From a bacterium (lineage in GTDB: Bacteria; SM23-81; DAOVCL01): a stretch of DNA of 64,000 nt. The DNA lies in contig JAOZPP010000007.1 in NCBI GenBank assembly GCA_029932675.1, positions 3,124 through 67,123 on the forward strand, in the 5' to 3' direction. Shown one piece after another: positions 1 through 8,181 of the stretch (its first letter is position 1; each line of letters starts with the position of its first letter). The position numbers were made by a program, and so were the translations under genes. Below the pieces are notes generated by a model that was given only the letters and a program-made list of their open reading frames with translations, ran no database searches and was not told the origin of the DNA.

Positions 1-1786
1 CCCTACTCCCATAGGGGATCAACATTAGGCTACCAGCCCCCACAGCGGAGAACCGCTCATCCAGGGAGCTATCATAGAGGATAGAGGGCCGGCCTACCTC
101 AAAGCCATCCCTGTCTGCACAGACAGGCCCATCCGCTAACAGGGAGAGAAGTCCATTTACCTCCCCCTCACCGAGGTTATGGCTTGCCCCCACTTCCATC
201 CCCTTGCTCCCATCCCCGGTGTAGGCCACAAACCCCCTGTCGGCTCCCAAAACCTCAATCACTTGGCCAAAAACCTCCCCCAAATCCCCTGAGGACAACC
301 CCTGCAAAAACTCATACTTCCTGGAGGGAAACCTCTCCAGCCTTTGGTTAAGTTCAAGTTTTAAGGCTCGCACCTCCTTGAGCTTTTCAGCCTCTCCCTT
401 AGCCCGCAGGAGCTTCTCCGCTCCCTCCAAGGTTTCAATCGCCTTCTTGAAGGAAGGCTCTGCCCTGGCAATCTGGAGCAGCGCCAGGGCCTGATAGAAC
501 TCCGCCCCTTGGATTTGGGCAAAGAGCCTCTGGGCTTCCCGCAAGAGGTCAAGTTCACCCCTTAGCTCCCCCTGGGCTAAAAGGGTATGGGCTAACTCAA
601 ACCTGTCCTCCAGGGAACGGAGGACACATACTGACTTCTCAAAGTTGGCCTCTGCAGCCTTAGAATCGCCTTTGGCCTGAGCGAGCCGGCCCATCGTGCG
701 GTAACAGCATCCCTCTTCAAACCTGTCTCCCAAGGACTGGGAAACCCTCAGAGCCTCCTGGATACATCTTGAAGCCTCATCAAGGTCCTTCCCCTCAGCT
801 ATGAGCAAGTCTGCCCTCCTCCTCTGCACCTGATTGATGATGTCCTTTTGCCCCAGCTTTCTCCCTATATCCAATGTCCTCTGGTAATAGTCCCTGGCAA
901 GGTCGAGATCTCCGTTTTCCTTAGCCACATCTCCCAGGGACTCAAGGGACATCGCTTCTTCCCTTCTGTAGCCGTGCTCTTGAGCCAGGGTTAAGGCTCT
1001 TTTCAGTAAATCCTCAGCCGGTTGTCTTTGGAGAGCCTTCAGACGTCCAAGGGATATATATCCATGAGCCAAAGGAATTGGATCGCCCATTCTTTTCTTA
1101 ATCTCAAGACTGCGATTTAAGTAGTCCTCTGCCTTTACCCACTTTCCAGTTTTCCTATACACTGTACCTATGTTGTTCAATATAGCACCCTCTTCTCGCT
1201 TCCTCCTGACTCTCTTAGAGATAGCCAGCCCTTTTTCCAGATTCTCAAGGGCCATCCCCCAATCTCCCGTTGCCATTCCCCAAAATGCCAAATCGTTGTA
1301 TGAGTTTAATGTCTCCCCCTCATCATCTGCTCGACGGAATGTGGAAAGGCTGTCCTGAAGATAATCCTTTGCCTGCCCATAATCGCCTAACTGAGCGAAC
1401 GCCCGACCGAGAAACCGCTGGGAGAGTCCTACTAGCCTACTGTGCTCAGTCCTCTTGTAGGACTCATAGACCTTCAAACTGAGATCCCTGGCCTCTTCAC
1501 TTTTTCCCATCTCCAACAGCACATTTGCCACAAGGAGCCGGGCTTTGGCCAATTCTATCTCATCTCCCAACTGAGCGAAACTGTCCTCTGCTTCCCTTGC
1601 CTCCTTGAGGGCTAAATCAAGTTCTCCACTCCGCAGATAACAGAAGGCTAAATCCTTCTTAATTTTTGCCTTCTCTTTGGACCTTGCCTTCTTCAGAGCC
1701 CTTTGGTAAAGCCCTATCGCCTGGGAGAACTTCCCACGGCCCTGATAATCCCTGGCCGATTTAATTAGCTCTGCAAGTTTTTCCAT
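1..1786 (-). CDS. TPR-GAF regulator, C-terminus beyond window (partial)
   Basis: The frame is open from an ATG at 1786 to the window edge, giving 595 residues without a stop, so the 3' end is outside. The visible part starts MEKLAELIKSARDYQGRGKF and is a long run of TPR-like helical repeats (for example ILNNIGTVYRKTGKWVKAED) to about residue 500. A GAF-like segment follows, ending AGSLMLIPYGS at the edge. The same order and closing motif (TSLMFVPFG) occur in the regulator at 58245-61139, which continues into an AAA+ domain and a Fis-type helix-turn-helix. I infer that this gene does too. It starts 24 bp after the stop of a small secreted-peptide gene. The TPR part is likely a sensor for a peptide or protein ligand, but the ligand is unknown. 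Confidence 0.75.
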   Translation of the reverse strand, partial: MEKLAELIKSARDYQGRGKFSQAIGLYQRALKKARSKEKAKIKKDLAFCYLRSGELDLALKEAREAEDSFAQLGDEIELAKARLLVANVLLEMGKSEEARDLSLKVYESYKRTEHSRLVGLSQRFLGRAFAQLGDYGQAKDYLQDSLSTFRRADDEGETLNSYNDLAFWGMATGDWGMALENLEKGLAISKRVRRKREEGAILNNIGTVYRKTGKWVKAEDYLNRSLEIKKRMGDPIPLAHGYISLGRLKALQRQPAEDLLKRALTLAQEHGYRREEAMSLESLGDVAKENGDLDLARDYYQRTLDIGRKLGQKDIINQVQRRRADLLIAEGKDLDEASRCIQEALRVSQSLGDRFEEGCCYRTMGRLAQAKGDSKAAEANFEKSVCVLRSLEDRFELAHTLLAQGELRGELDLLREAQRLFAQIQGAEFYQALALLQIARAEPSFKKAIETLEGAEKLLRAKGEAEKLKEVRALKLELNQRLERFPSRKYEFLQGLSSGDLGEVFGQVIEVLGADRGFVAYTGDGSKGMEVGASHNLGEGEVNGLLSLLADGPVCADRDGFEVGRPSILYDSSLDERFSAVGAGSLMLIPYGSR

Positions 1787-1810
1787 CTATCTCCCTCTCA
1801 ATGGAAAAAG

Positions 1811-2179
1811 CTATTTCCTGAAAACCATCTGCCAGAATAAGAGGAACCTCATCCACCAGTTGGAAGGATGACTTCTGGGCTTGGTGATTTCTCTATGCTC
1901 TCCCTGATAGCTTCCTATCTGAGTCGAACTGTTGGAGGAATACTGAGTCATAGAATGGTTGGCAGGATCAGATACTCCCTGGTTATCTCCACCCGATGGC
2001 CCTGAGTCTCCTCCCGAACCACCCTTGCCCGGATGAGATAACCAATCCCACGGCTCGGCGGCCATAAGCATACATCTCTCTGGCCCTGTGTTTGCGGATG
2101 CCCTCTTCACCGGCAAGAAGCTAAAAGCAGATAAAAGAAAGGCTATGCTCAATAAGATAATCCCAAGCTTTTTCATCAT
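1811..2179 (-). CDS. small secreted peptide, partner of TPR-GAF regulator
   Basis: A 122-residue protein with a clear signal peptide: basic MMKKLG, a hydrophobic core to about residue 20, and a probable cleavage after ASA near residue 29. The mature part is Gly/Ser/Pro-rich and ends in an aromatic, basic helix-like tail (WWMRFLLFWQMVFRK). It is paralogous to the protein at 57904-58227: both have ANTG-x-ER-x2-ML/MA-x-A-x-PW just after the cleavage site and W-x2-RF-x2-F near the C-terminus. Both sit directly upstream of a TPR-GAF regulator gene. No known family is recognised. A secreted signal or a ligand of the regulator is one possibility; a lipid- or envelope-associated peptide is another. 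The Shine-Dalgarno is GAGGTGATAG before tandem ATGs. Confidence 0.7.
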   Translation of the reverse strand: MMKKLGIILLSIAFLLSAFSFLPVKRASANTGPERCMLMAAEPWDWLSHPGKGGSGGDSGPSGGDNQGVSDPANHSMTQYSSNSSTQIGSYQGEHREITKPRSHPSNWWMRFLLFWQMVFRK

Positions 2180-2224
2180 CTATCACCTCACAGAAGAAAA
2201 TCCCCCGTGGGAATCTTATTGTAA

Positions 2225-2253
2225 AAAATAACAAATTCCTTGCAGAAAGTCAA
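2225..2253 (-). promoter_or_regulatory. sigma70-type promoter for the secreted-peptide/regulator pair
   Basis: On the minus strand TTGACT (2253-2248) and TATTTT (2230-2225) are separated by 17 bp, about 45 bp upstream of the peptide ATG at 2179. The -35 box is preceded by an A-rich run and TCC, as in the promoter at 57133-57160. Confidence 0.5.
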
Positions 2254-2300
2254 GGATTTTTTGAGCTGGGCTTTTTGCTCTTCATTTGTAACCTTTTGAC

Positions 2301-2328
2301 TTGACAACCCCCAGCGAAGCTATATATT
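2301..2328 (+). promoter_or_regulatory. sigma70-type promoter of selC
   Basis: TTGACA (2301-2306) and TATATT (2323-2328) with a 16-bp spacer lie just upstream of the tRNA, which begins at 2339. Spacing to the mature 5' end fits a short leader. It probably also drives selB. Confidence 0.7.
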
Positions 2329-2338
2329 TTAGCTCTGC

Positions 2339-2433
2339 GGAGGTGGATGGGGGCTGGTGTCCCTGCTGGACTTCAAATCCAGATCCCCCGAGAGGATCGG
2401 GGGGGTAGGTTCGATTCCTACACACCTCCGCCA
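2339..2433 (+). tRNA. selC: tRNA-Sec (anticodon TCA)
   Basis: This 95-nt selenocysteine tRNA has a 5-bp anticodon stem (CTGGA/TCCAG) closing the loop CTTCAAA with anticodon TCA. A long variable arm has seven pairs around CCCCCGA/TCGGGGG. The T arm is GTAGG-TTCGATT-CCTAC, and the acceptor GGAGGTG pairs with CACCTCC, followed by discriminator G and an encoded CCA. The eighth acceptor pair typical of bacterial tRNA-Sec would be G opposite A, a mismatch. selB begins 43 bp downstream. It reads UGA as selenocysteine, which the HdrA gene at 4599-7001 requires. Confidence 0.96.
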
Positions 2434-2476
2434 TTTCATCCTTAAAGGTGATAACCCTCGGCAAGGAATAAGGCAT

Positions 2477-4315
2477 ATGGGAGTGATAATCGGGACAGCC
2501 GGCCATGTCGATCATGGGAAGACAGAGCTGATCAAGGCTTTGACCCACATCGATACTGATAGACTAAAGGAAGAGAAGGAAAGAGAAATATCAATCGAAT
2601 TAGGGTTTGCATGGATTGACCTTCCAAAATCTGGCAGGGTGGGAATAATAGATGTGCCCGGGCATGTGAGGTTCTTAAAGAACATGCTTGCCGGAACGGG
2701 GGGGGTAGATGTGACATTGCTCGTTGTAGCCGCTGATGAGGGGATAATGCCGCAGACAAGGGAACACTTTGAGATCATGAGACTGTTAGGGGTGGGGAAT
2801 ATGGTGGTAGCAGTAACCAAGAAAGATCTCGTGGATGAGGAGACCATTGAGCTGGTGAAAGGGGAAATAGGAGAATTCCTCGCTGGAACCCCCTTCGCTG
2901 GTTGCCCTGTGATCATTACCTCTTCCCAGGCCGGCGATGGATTGGATGAACTTAAGGAAGAATTGGACAAGGTCTGTGCAAAGTTGCCCCCAAAACCCCA
3001 GATCGATATATCTAGGCTCTTTGTGGACAGGGCATTCGAAATGAAGGGTTTTGGCACAGTGGTCACCGGAACTCTGGTATCGGGGAAGATCAGTCAAGAC
3101 GATCAACTATTCATCTACCCAAGAGGGATAAGGACAAGGGTCAGGGGGGTTCAGGTTCATTATGAGCGGAGGAGGGAGGCCTGGGCTGGCGAACGGGTAG
3201 CGCTTAACCTCGCAGGAGTGAAGAGAGACCAGGTGAGACGGGGCTGCGTAATTTCAGGGGTAGAATACCTTAAACCCACAAAGAGGGTCACCATAAGCCT
3301 AGAGATCCTCCCTTCAGTAAAGGTCCTTAAGGATTGGACAAGGGTGAGGCTCTACAGCGGGAGCGCGGAGCTTTTCGGCCGTATCTCCCTGTTAGGGTCA
3401 AATGAAAGAAGAGGCGGAGAGAGAACCTTTGCCCAGATCTTTCTGGAACAACCCCATACCTTCCTGGTCGGAGACAGATTCGTGCTCAGAAACTATTCTC
3501 CCCTCTGGCTCATTGGTGGTGGAAAGATACTGGGCACATCATCTCAGAGGCTCAAGAAAACGGATAGATCCATTCTCCCCCAGCTTGAGGCCATAGAGAT
3601 TGGGGGAGCAGAGGCGGCGGTGCTCCTGGAGTTGGAGGACAGTCCCCAAAGGGAAGAGCAACTGCTGAGCAAAATCGGGCTCTCTTCGATGAGGCTGAGG
3701 AAGATCATCAACAAACTTGAAACAGAGGGGAAGGTAATTACTTTAAACCACTACCTTATTGCCAAAAAGGCCTTTACAAATCTAAAGAAGAACATCCTTT
3801 CCCTACTCCATAAATACTATGAAAAACATCCTTTGAGGCTCTATATGAAACGGAGAGAACTTGCGCAGAGGCTCTCCCTGTCTAAGGAGGTCCTCAACGA
3901 CCTCCTCCCCTTTATTGAGGAGCTCCGCTGCGAGGAGGAAAGGGTCTCCCTCAAAGGGTATAAACCTCAGTGGAAGGATGAGGAACTGACCAAGCGGAAG
4001 GCCATCGAAGAGGAGTTCTTGAGCTCAGGTTTCCAACCGCCAAAACCGGAAGTCAACGAAATTTTCAAAACCCTCCTTGAGGATGGGACTATTGTAAAGA
4101 TAGGGGAGGACATATTCCTTCACAGGGAGATGCTGCGGAGGGGAAAGGAGAAGGTAGTGGCACTCATCAGAGATAGGGGTGAGGCAACGATCAGCGAGAT
4201 AAAGGACGTCCTCTGCACATCCCGAAAATATACGCTCCCCTTTGTGCAATACTTAGATAGTCTGGGGGTTACCAAAAGGATCGGCGATAAGAGGGTGCTG
4301 GCCAGGGAGGAATAG
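2477..4315 (+). CDS. selB: selenocysteine-specific elongation factor SelB
   Basis: A 612-residue translational GTPase that delivers Sec-tRNA to UGA codons followed by a SECIS hairpin. The N-terminal EF-Tu-like domain has the P-loop GHVDHGKT (residues 9-16), the switch motif DVPGH, and the base-recognition motif TKKD. Two beta-barrel domains follow, and the C-terminal third shows winged-helix repeats that bind SECIS RNA. The frame opens further upstream inside the tRNA gene, but the ATG at 2477 (MGVIIGTAGHVDHGK) fits the family N-terminus and has an AAGGAATAAGG-like ribosome site. The order promoter-selC-selB is compact. Length is normal for the family. Confidence 0.96.
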   Translation: MGVIIGTAGHVDHGKTELIKALTHIDTDRLKEEKEREISIELGFAWIDLPKSGRVGIIDVPGHVRFLKNMLAGTGGVDVTLLVVAADEGIMPQTREHFEIMRLLGVGNMVVAVTKKDLVDEETIELVKGEIGEFLAGTPFAGCPVIITSSQAGDGLDELKEELDKVCAKLPPKPQIDISRLFVDRAFEMKGFGTVVTGTLVSGKISQDDQLFIYPRGIRTRVRGVQVHYERRREAWAGERVALNLAGVKRDQVRRGCVISGVEYLKPTKRVTISLEILPSVKVLKDWTRVRLYSGSAELFGRISLLGSNERRGGERTFAQIFLEQPHTFLVGDRFVLRNYSPLWLIGGGKILGTSSQRLKKTDRSILPQLEAIEIGGAEAAVLLELEDSPQREEQLLSKIGLSSMRLRKIINKLETEGKVITLNHYLIAKKAFTNLKKNILSLLHKYYEKHPLRLYMKRRELAQRLSLSKEVLNDLLPFIEELRCEEERVSLKGYKPQWKDEELTKRKAIEEEFLSSGFQPPKPEVNEIFKTLLEDGTIVKIGEDIFLHREMLRRGKEKVVALIRDRGEATISEIKDVLCTSRKYTLPFVQYLDSLGVTKRIGDKRVLAREE

Positions 4316-4320
4316 GCCTC

Positions 4321-4358
4321 TGGTAAACCATCGCTGATCAGGTCAGTTTACCATTTTT
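4321..4358 (+). terminator. probable rho-independent terminator after selB
   Basis: An 8-bp inverted repeat TGGTAAAC/GTTTACCA encloses a 16-nt loop region with its own TGATCA core. ATTTTT follows directly. It starts 5 bp after the selB stop. The long loop makes this a moderate call. Confidence 0.55.
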
Positions 4359-4396
4359 CCAAAGTTTAATATTGGCCTCTAAGTCTTCCCGAGACT

Positions 4397-4540
4397 TCAG
4401 TCCCCCTTCCCCTTGGGCAGGGGGCGAACGCTATTTGAGCCACATTTAGGGCATTCCCTCTCTTCAGGAACCTTCCTATCGTAGGTCCCCTTATAGGTAT
4501 AGCCACACCGCAGACATTTGAAGGTTACCTCTTCAGCCAT
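4397..4540 (-). CDS. 47-residue zinc-ribbon protein
   Basis: A short open frame from ATG at 4540 to TGA encodes a 47-residue protein with two CxxC knuckles: CLRC at residues 9-12 and CPKC at 30-33. This is a rubredoxin-like or zinc-ribbon fold. It is the last gene of the minus-strand redox block, 58 bp after the stop of the selenoprotein HdrA. It may bind zinc or a single iron and could be a small electron carrier or a structural accessory. The arrangement of Cys pairs with a basic Pro/Lys-rich tail is typical of tiny regulatory zinc ribbons. No specific function can be given. Confidence 0.7.
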   Translation of the reverse strand: MAEEVTFKCLRCGYTYKGTYDRKVPEERECPKCGSNSVRPLPKGKGD

Positions 4541-4598
4541 ACTTCCATTTCTCCATTCATCTGGGAGAAAAGTGGGTTGAGGACAGACTGCGGAGGCC

Positions 4599-7001
4599 CT
4601 ATTTCCCTTTCTCCTCTGATAGAATCCTCATGGTCTCCTCTATCTCCTCCCTTGTTACCGTCTTTCTCAGCTCCTCAACGGCATGCATTACCCTCGTCCA
4701 TTTTACTGCCTCTGCGGCGGAGATCCACTCGAGCTGTAGCCTCTCCGGCCTGATCCCCTTTTGTTCCATCTTATCCCACAACTTCTCCACCCTTTTCTGT
4801 GTCCACCTGTTTGCATCTATATAATGACAATCAGCGAAGTGACATCCGGAGATGAGCACCACTGGGGCTCCCTTCCTAAAGGCGTGCCAAACGAATTTCT
4901 CAGCCACCCTCCCACTACACATCGTCCTAATCACCCTTCCACTTGGGGGATACTGCATCCGGGAGAGCCCGGCTAGGTCTGCCCCCCCGTATGAGCACCA
5001 GTTACAGGCAAAGATACAAACCTTCTCCTCAGGTCTTTCCTCAAACATCGCATCTATCATTGCTATTATCTGGTCATCGGTGAAATGTCTCATCCTCAAG
5101 GCATCGAACCTACACTCCGCCCCACAGGTGCCACAACCCTTACAGGCCGCCTCGACAATTGAGGCAGGGGTTTTGGCCTTCCTATCCACAGTTATTGAAC
5201 CGTAAGGACAAACATCAACACATATTCCACAGGCCTTGCACAGATCGGGAATGACCTCCGAAGTAATCGCCTCCACCTTTACCTTACCGGCGGAAAGGAG
5301 CGTCTCCGCCCTTGATGCCGCTCCCGATGCCTGGATAACAGATGCCTTAATGTCTTTGGGCGATTCACAACACCCAGCTAAGAATACCCCGCCTGTCGGC
5401 GCATCAATGGGGTTTAACTGATAATGGGTCTCCATAAGGAAGCCATCTGCCGCCTTAGAAAGGGTAAGGAGCCTTTGCACCGTTTCGGTATCCGGTCTGG
5501 GAATCACTCCTATGGAGAGCACAACCATCTCGAACTCATGCCTTTGGATCTTGCCAGTTGTTGTATTCTCCACTGTGAGGACCAGATTTCTTGTCTTTCG
5601 ATCCTCAACGATATCGCCAGGAATGCCCCTTATATACTTAACCCCCACTTCTTTGCTCCGCTTATAGAGCTCTTCGTAGCCCTTCCCAAAGGCTCGTATA
5701 TCCATATAAAAGACCGTGCAGTCAATTTCGGGGTGATGTTCCTTGAGATAAAGGGTATCTTTAATAGTATTCATACAACAGATGTTGCTGCAATAGGGGT
5801 TGCCACGCCTCTCCGCCCTTGAGCCCACACACTGAACGAAGGCAATGCTCTTGGGAACCTTACGGTCAGTTGGCCTTAAAAGCTCACCCCTTGTAACATA
5901 TCCTGGGCCGGTAAGGATCTCAAACTCCCAAGAGGTAATGACATTTTCGTATTTAGTGTAGCGATATTCATCAAGTATAGTAGGATCACAGACATCCATC
6001 CCTGTCGCTACAATGGCCACTCCTACATCAAGCTCTAAGATTTCATCCTTTTGATCATAGTCAATGGCCCTTGGGTCACAGACCTCTGCACATGCACCGC
6101 AGGCGATTGGATTGTTGCCGAGACAATCCTCCATATCGATGAGATAGGACGCGGGAACGGCCTGAGCAAAGGGTATATATATCGCCTTCCTCGTTGCCAG
6201 CCCGAGTTGGTGTTCATCAGGTTTGACAACAGGGCACACCTTTACACACTCACCGCAAGCGGTACAGGCTATTTCATCCACATACCTTGCCTTTTTGCGA
6301 ACCTTTACATGGAAGTTGCCGATATAGCCCGTGATCTCCTCTATCTCCGAATATGCGAGAAGTTTAATCTTAGGATGTCGACCGACATCCATCATCCTCG
6401 GACCGAGGATTCATATCGCTCAGTCCATAGTGGGGAAGGTCTTATTGATATAAGACATCAACCCACCGATGGTCGGTTCCTTCTCAACCAGATAGACTTG
6501 GTAGCCCGCGTCAGCAAGGTCCAAAGACGCCTGAATTCCAGCTATTCCTCCCCCTATAACGAGGGCGGCCTGGGTAACCGGGACCTCGAGCTCCTCTTGC
6601 GGCTCCAGGAGTCTTGCCTTAGCCACCGCTACCTTGACGATGTCCTTCGCCTTTTCAGTGGCCTTCTTCCTATCCGAATGAACCCAACTACAGTGCTCCC
6701 TGATATTTGCCATCTCAAAGAGATAGGGGTTGAGACCAGCGTCAGCGCAGCATCTCCTGAAGGTTGGCTCATGCATCCGCGGGGTGCAACTGGCAACCAC
6801 CACGCGATTTAGGTTCTTCTCCTTGATAAACCGTTTTATCTCCTGCTGGCCAGGTTCGGCACAGGTATATCTGTTCTTCACCGAGAAGACCACATTGGGA
6901 AGGGTCCTGGCCCATTCTGTAACCTCATCACAATCTACCGTGCCAGCAATATTTATCCCGCACTCACAGACGAATACTCCTATCCTCGGCTCTTCCGCCA
7001 A
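4599..7001 (-). CDS. hdrA: HdrA-MvhD fusion selenoprotein with two Sec residues
   Basis: One gene read through two in-frame UGA codons (6422-6420 and 6413-6411). The reconstructed product, about 800 residues, reads FPTMDUAIUILGPRM where the window's other complete HdrAs read for example FPTLDCSQCILTPKM; frame and homology continue on both sides. Order: N-terminal HdrA domain ([13 protein letters not shown]), FAD Rossmann motif ([11 protein letters not shown]), the UxxU site, inserted ferredoxin domain ([12 protein letters not shown]), a second flavin-fold part, C-terminal two-cluster ferredoxin ([24 protein letters not shown]), then MvhD ([24 protein letters not shown]). Two hairpins with GGUC loops follow the UGAs. 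The start is probably TTG at 7001, 8 nt after AGGAGG; a GTG at 7010 would add three residues. HdrA is the FAD subunit that bifurcates electrons; MvhD links it to a donor. The HdrD-like partner lies immediately upstream. Confidence 0.92.
6373..6390 (-). promoter_or_regulatory. SECIS-like hairpin 2 (GGUC loop)
   Basis: On the mRNA strand a perfect 7-bp stem (GGATGTC/GACATCC) closes the tetraloop GGTC. The loop begins 27 nt after the second UGA (6413-6411), within the usual bacterial range. The loop matches the GGUC core of the classical fdhF SECIS. Confidence 0.75.
6394..6410 (-). promoter_or_regulatory. SECIS-like hairpin 1 (GGUCC loop)
   Basis: On the mRNA strand a perfect 6-bp stem (ATCCTC/GAGGAT) closes the loop GGTCC. 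The loop starts 15 nt after the first UGA (6422-6420). The hairpin begins directly after the second UGA, so it best serves the first one. It is separated by 3 nt from hairpin 2. Confidence 0.75.
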
Positions 7002-7006
7002 TCCAA

Positions 7007-8179
7007 TCACCTCCTTTCCATTAGATTTTCTGCTACAAAGGTAGCTAAATCCTGAATTTCGATCTTGGCCCTTTTGGCCCTATCACGGTCAGCTTGCGCA
7101 CATTTAAAATGGATCATACATTTGGGACAAGAGGTAATCAATAAACCTGCGCCCGTTCTTCTGGCCTCTTCCAGCCGCGCCACCTGAATCTGTTTAGACC
7201 AAGTGCCACAAGTCATCCATCCACTCGTTCCGCAGCAGATAGCTTCCCTTCTATTCTTCCCCATTTCATACAATTTGTTTCCCTCAACAGCAGCTATCAC
7301 TTCCCTTGGTTCTTCATAAACCCCAGCAAATCTCCCCAATCGGCAAGGGTCTTGGAAAGTTACCTTTCTTGGTTTTCGGCCTTCGGCCTTCGGTTTTCGG
7401 AACTTCAGTTCAGGAAGGTTCTCCGATAGAAGCTGTGAAATATGGATTACCTCCACCTCCATTTTACCGACGTATTTCGGATATTCCTGCTTGAGCATAT
7501 AATAACACTCAGGGCAAGAGGTTATAACCCTCTTGGCCCCAGTGGCTTTAATTGCCTCCCAATTCAGTTGGGCCAATATCTTGAAGCTTTCCAAATCTCC
7601 GGTCCAATAGAGGTCGTGACCACAGCACCTTTCATCAGGCATTAATACCGGTGTTATCCCCAGATAGTTAAGTATCTTAACGGTACTTTTAGCGATATTG
7701 AGTAGATCGAGATCGAGGTAGGCAAAAAATGTATCAAAATAGGGAAGACAACCAACAAAATAGAGGTACTCCCCTTTCTCTGCTGTTTCGAGACCCCTCG
7801 AAAGCCAGCCTAATCTATTCTGTCGCAGCTCCGCTGAAGCCATCATCCTCATTATGGACTGGAGGGCTCCGTTATGGGAAAGAACACCCCCTTGGCCCAT
7901 TTTATGGGCTACAATCCTTAGATCCCTTATGAATTCCGGGAACCGCACATCGAAATCGCATCTCTCAAAACACAGACCACAATTCAAACAAGACCAGAGG
8001 AGTTCGTCCCTCAACAGCACATCCGTTGTTTCAAACAAGGCCTTTCGCACGGTAACTCGGGGGAGACACACCCCATTGAGAAGGGAGATGGGACATACCG
8101 AACTGCATTTACCACACTCAACGCAATTATAGGCTTTGGTTCTCTTTACTATATTCTGAATCTCTGTCTTAATTTCCAC
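7007..8179 (-). CDS. HdrD-like protein (fused HdrC-HdrB type)
   Basis: A 390-residue iron-sulfur protein. The N-terminal HdrC-like part has two [4Fe-4S] motifs ([12 protein letters not shown] and [12 protein letters not shown]). The rest has two CCG domains of HdrB type (RCCGHDLYW with TSCPECYYM, and ICCGTSGWM with TSCPKCMIH), which in the family hold noncubane clusters that reduce disulfides or related substrates. It starts with GTG at 8179, and its stop overlaps the SD region of the Sec-HdrA, so the two are translationally close. It is the likely catalytic partner of that HdrA. The linker between the two CCG domains holds a short repetitive in-frame insertion ([15 protein letters not shown] 7371-7400). 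The true substrate is unknown. Confidence 0.85.
   Translation of the reverse strand: MEIKTEIQNIVKRTKAYNCVECGKCSSVCPISLLNGVCLPRVTVRKALFETTDVLLRDELLWSCLNCGLCFERCDFDVRFPEFIRDLRIVAHKMGQGGVLSHNGALQSIMRMMASAELRQNRLGWLSRGLETAEKGEYLYFVGCLPYFDTFFAYLDLDLLNIAKSTVKILNYLGITPVLMPDERCCGHDLYWTGDLESFKILAQLNWEAIKATGAKRVITSCPECYYMLKQEYPKYVGKMEVEVIHISQLLSENLPELKFRKPKAEGRKPRKVTFQDPCRLGRFAGVYEEPREVIAAVEGNKLYEMGKNRREAICCGTSGWMTCGTWSKQIQVARLEEARRTGAGLLITSCPKCMIHFKCAQADRDRAKRAKIEIQDLATFVAENLMERR
7371..7400. repeat. in-frame TTCGG-rich repeat insertion
   Basis: A 30-bp stretch built from GGTTTTCGG and CCTTCGG units sits inside the HdrD-like gene. Related sequence lies at 36174-36203 and, more distantly, at 28631-28697 and 37269-37312. 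Confidence 0.55.
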
Positions 8180-8181
8180 GG

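Noticed and set aside
6411-6422. The hdrA gene could be read as two genes or a pseudogene broken by two stops.
   Set aside because: Both stops are UGA, fall exactly on the conserved Cys columns, are in one frame, are followed by GGUC-loop hairpins, and selC/selB are in the window.
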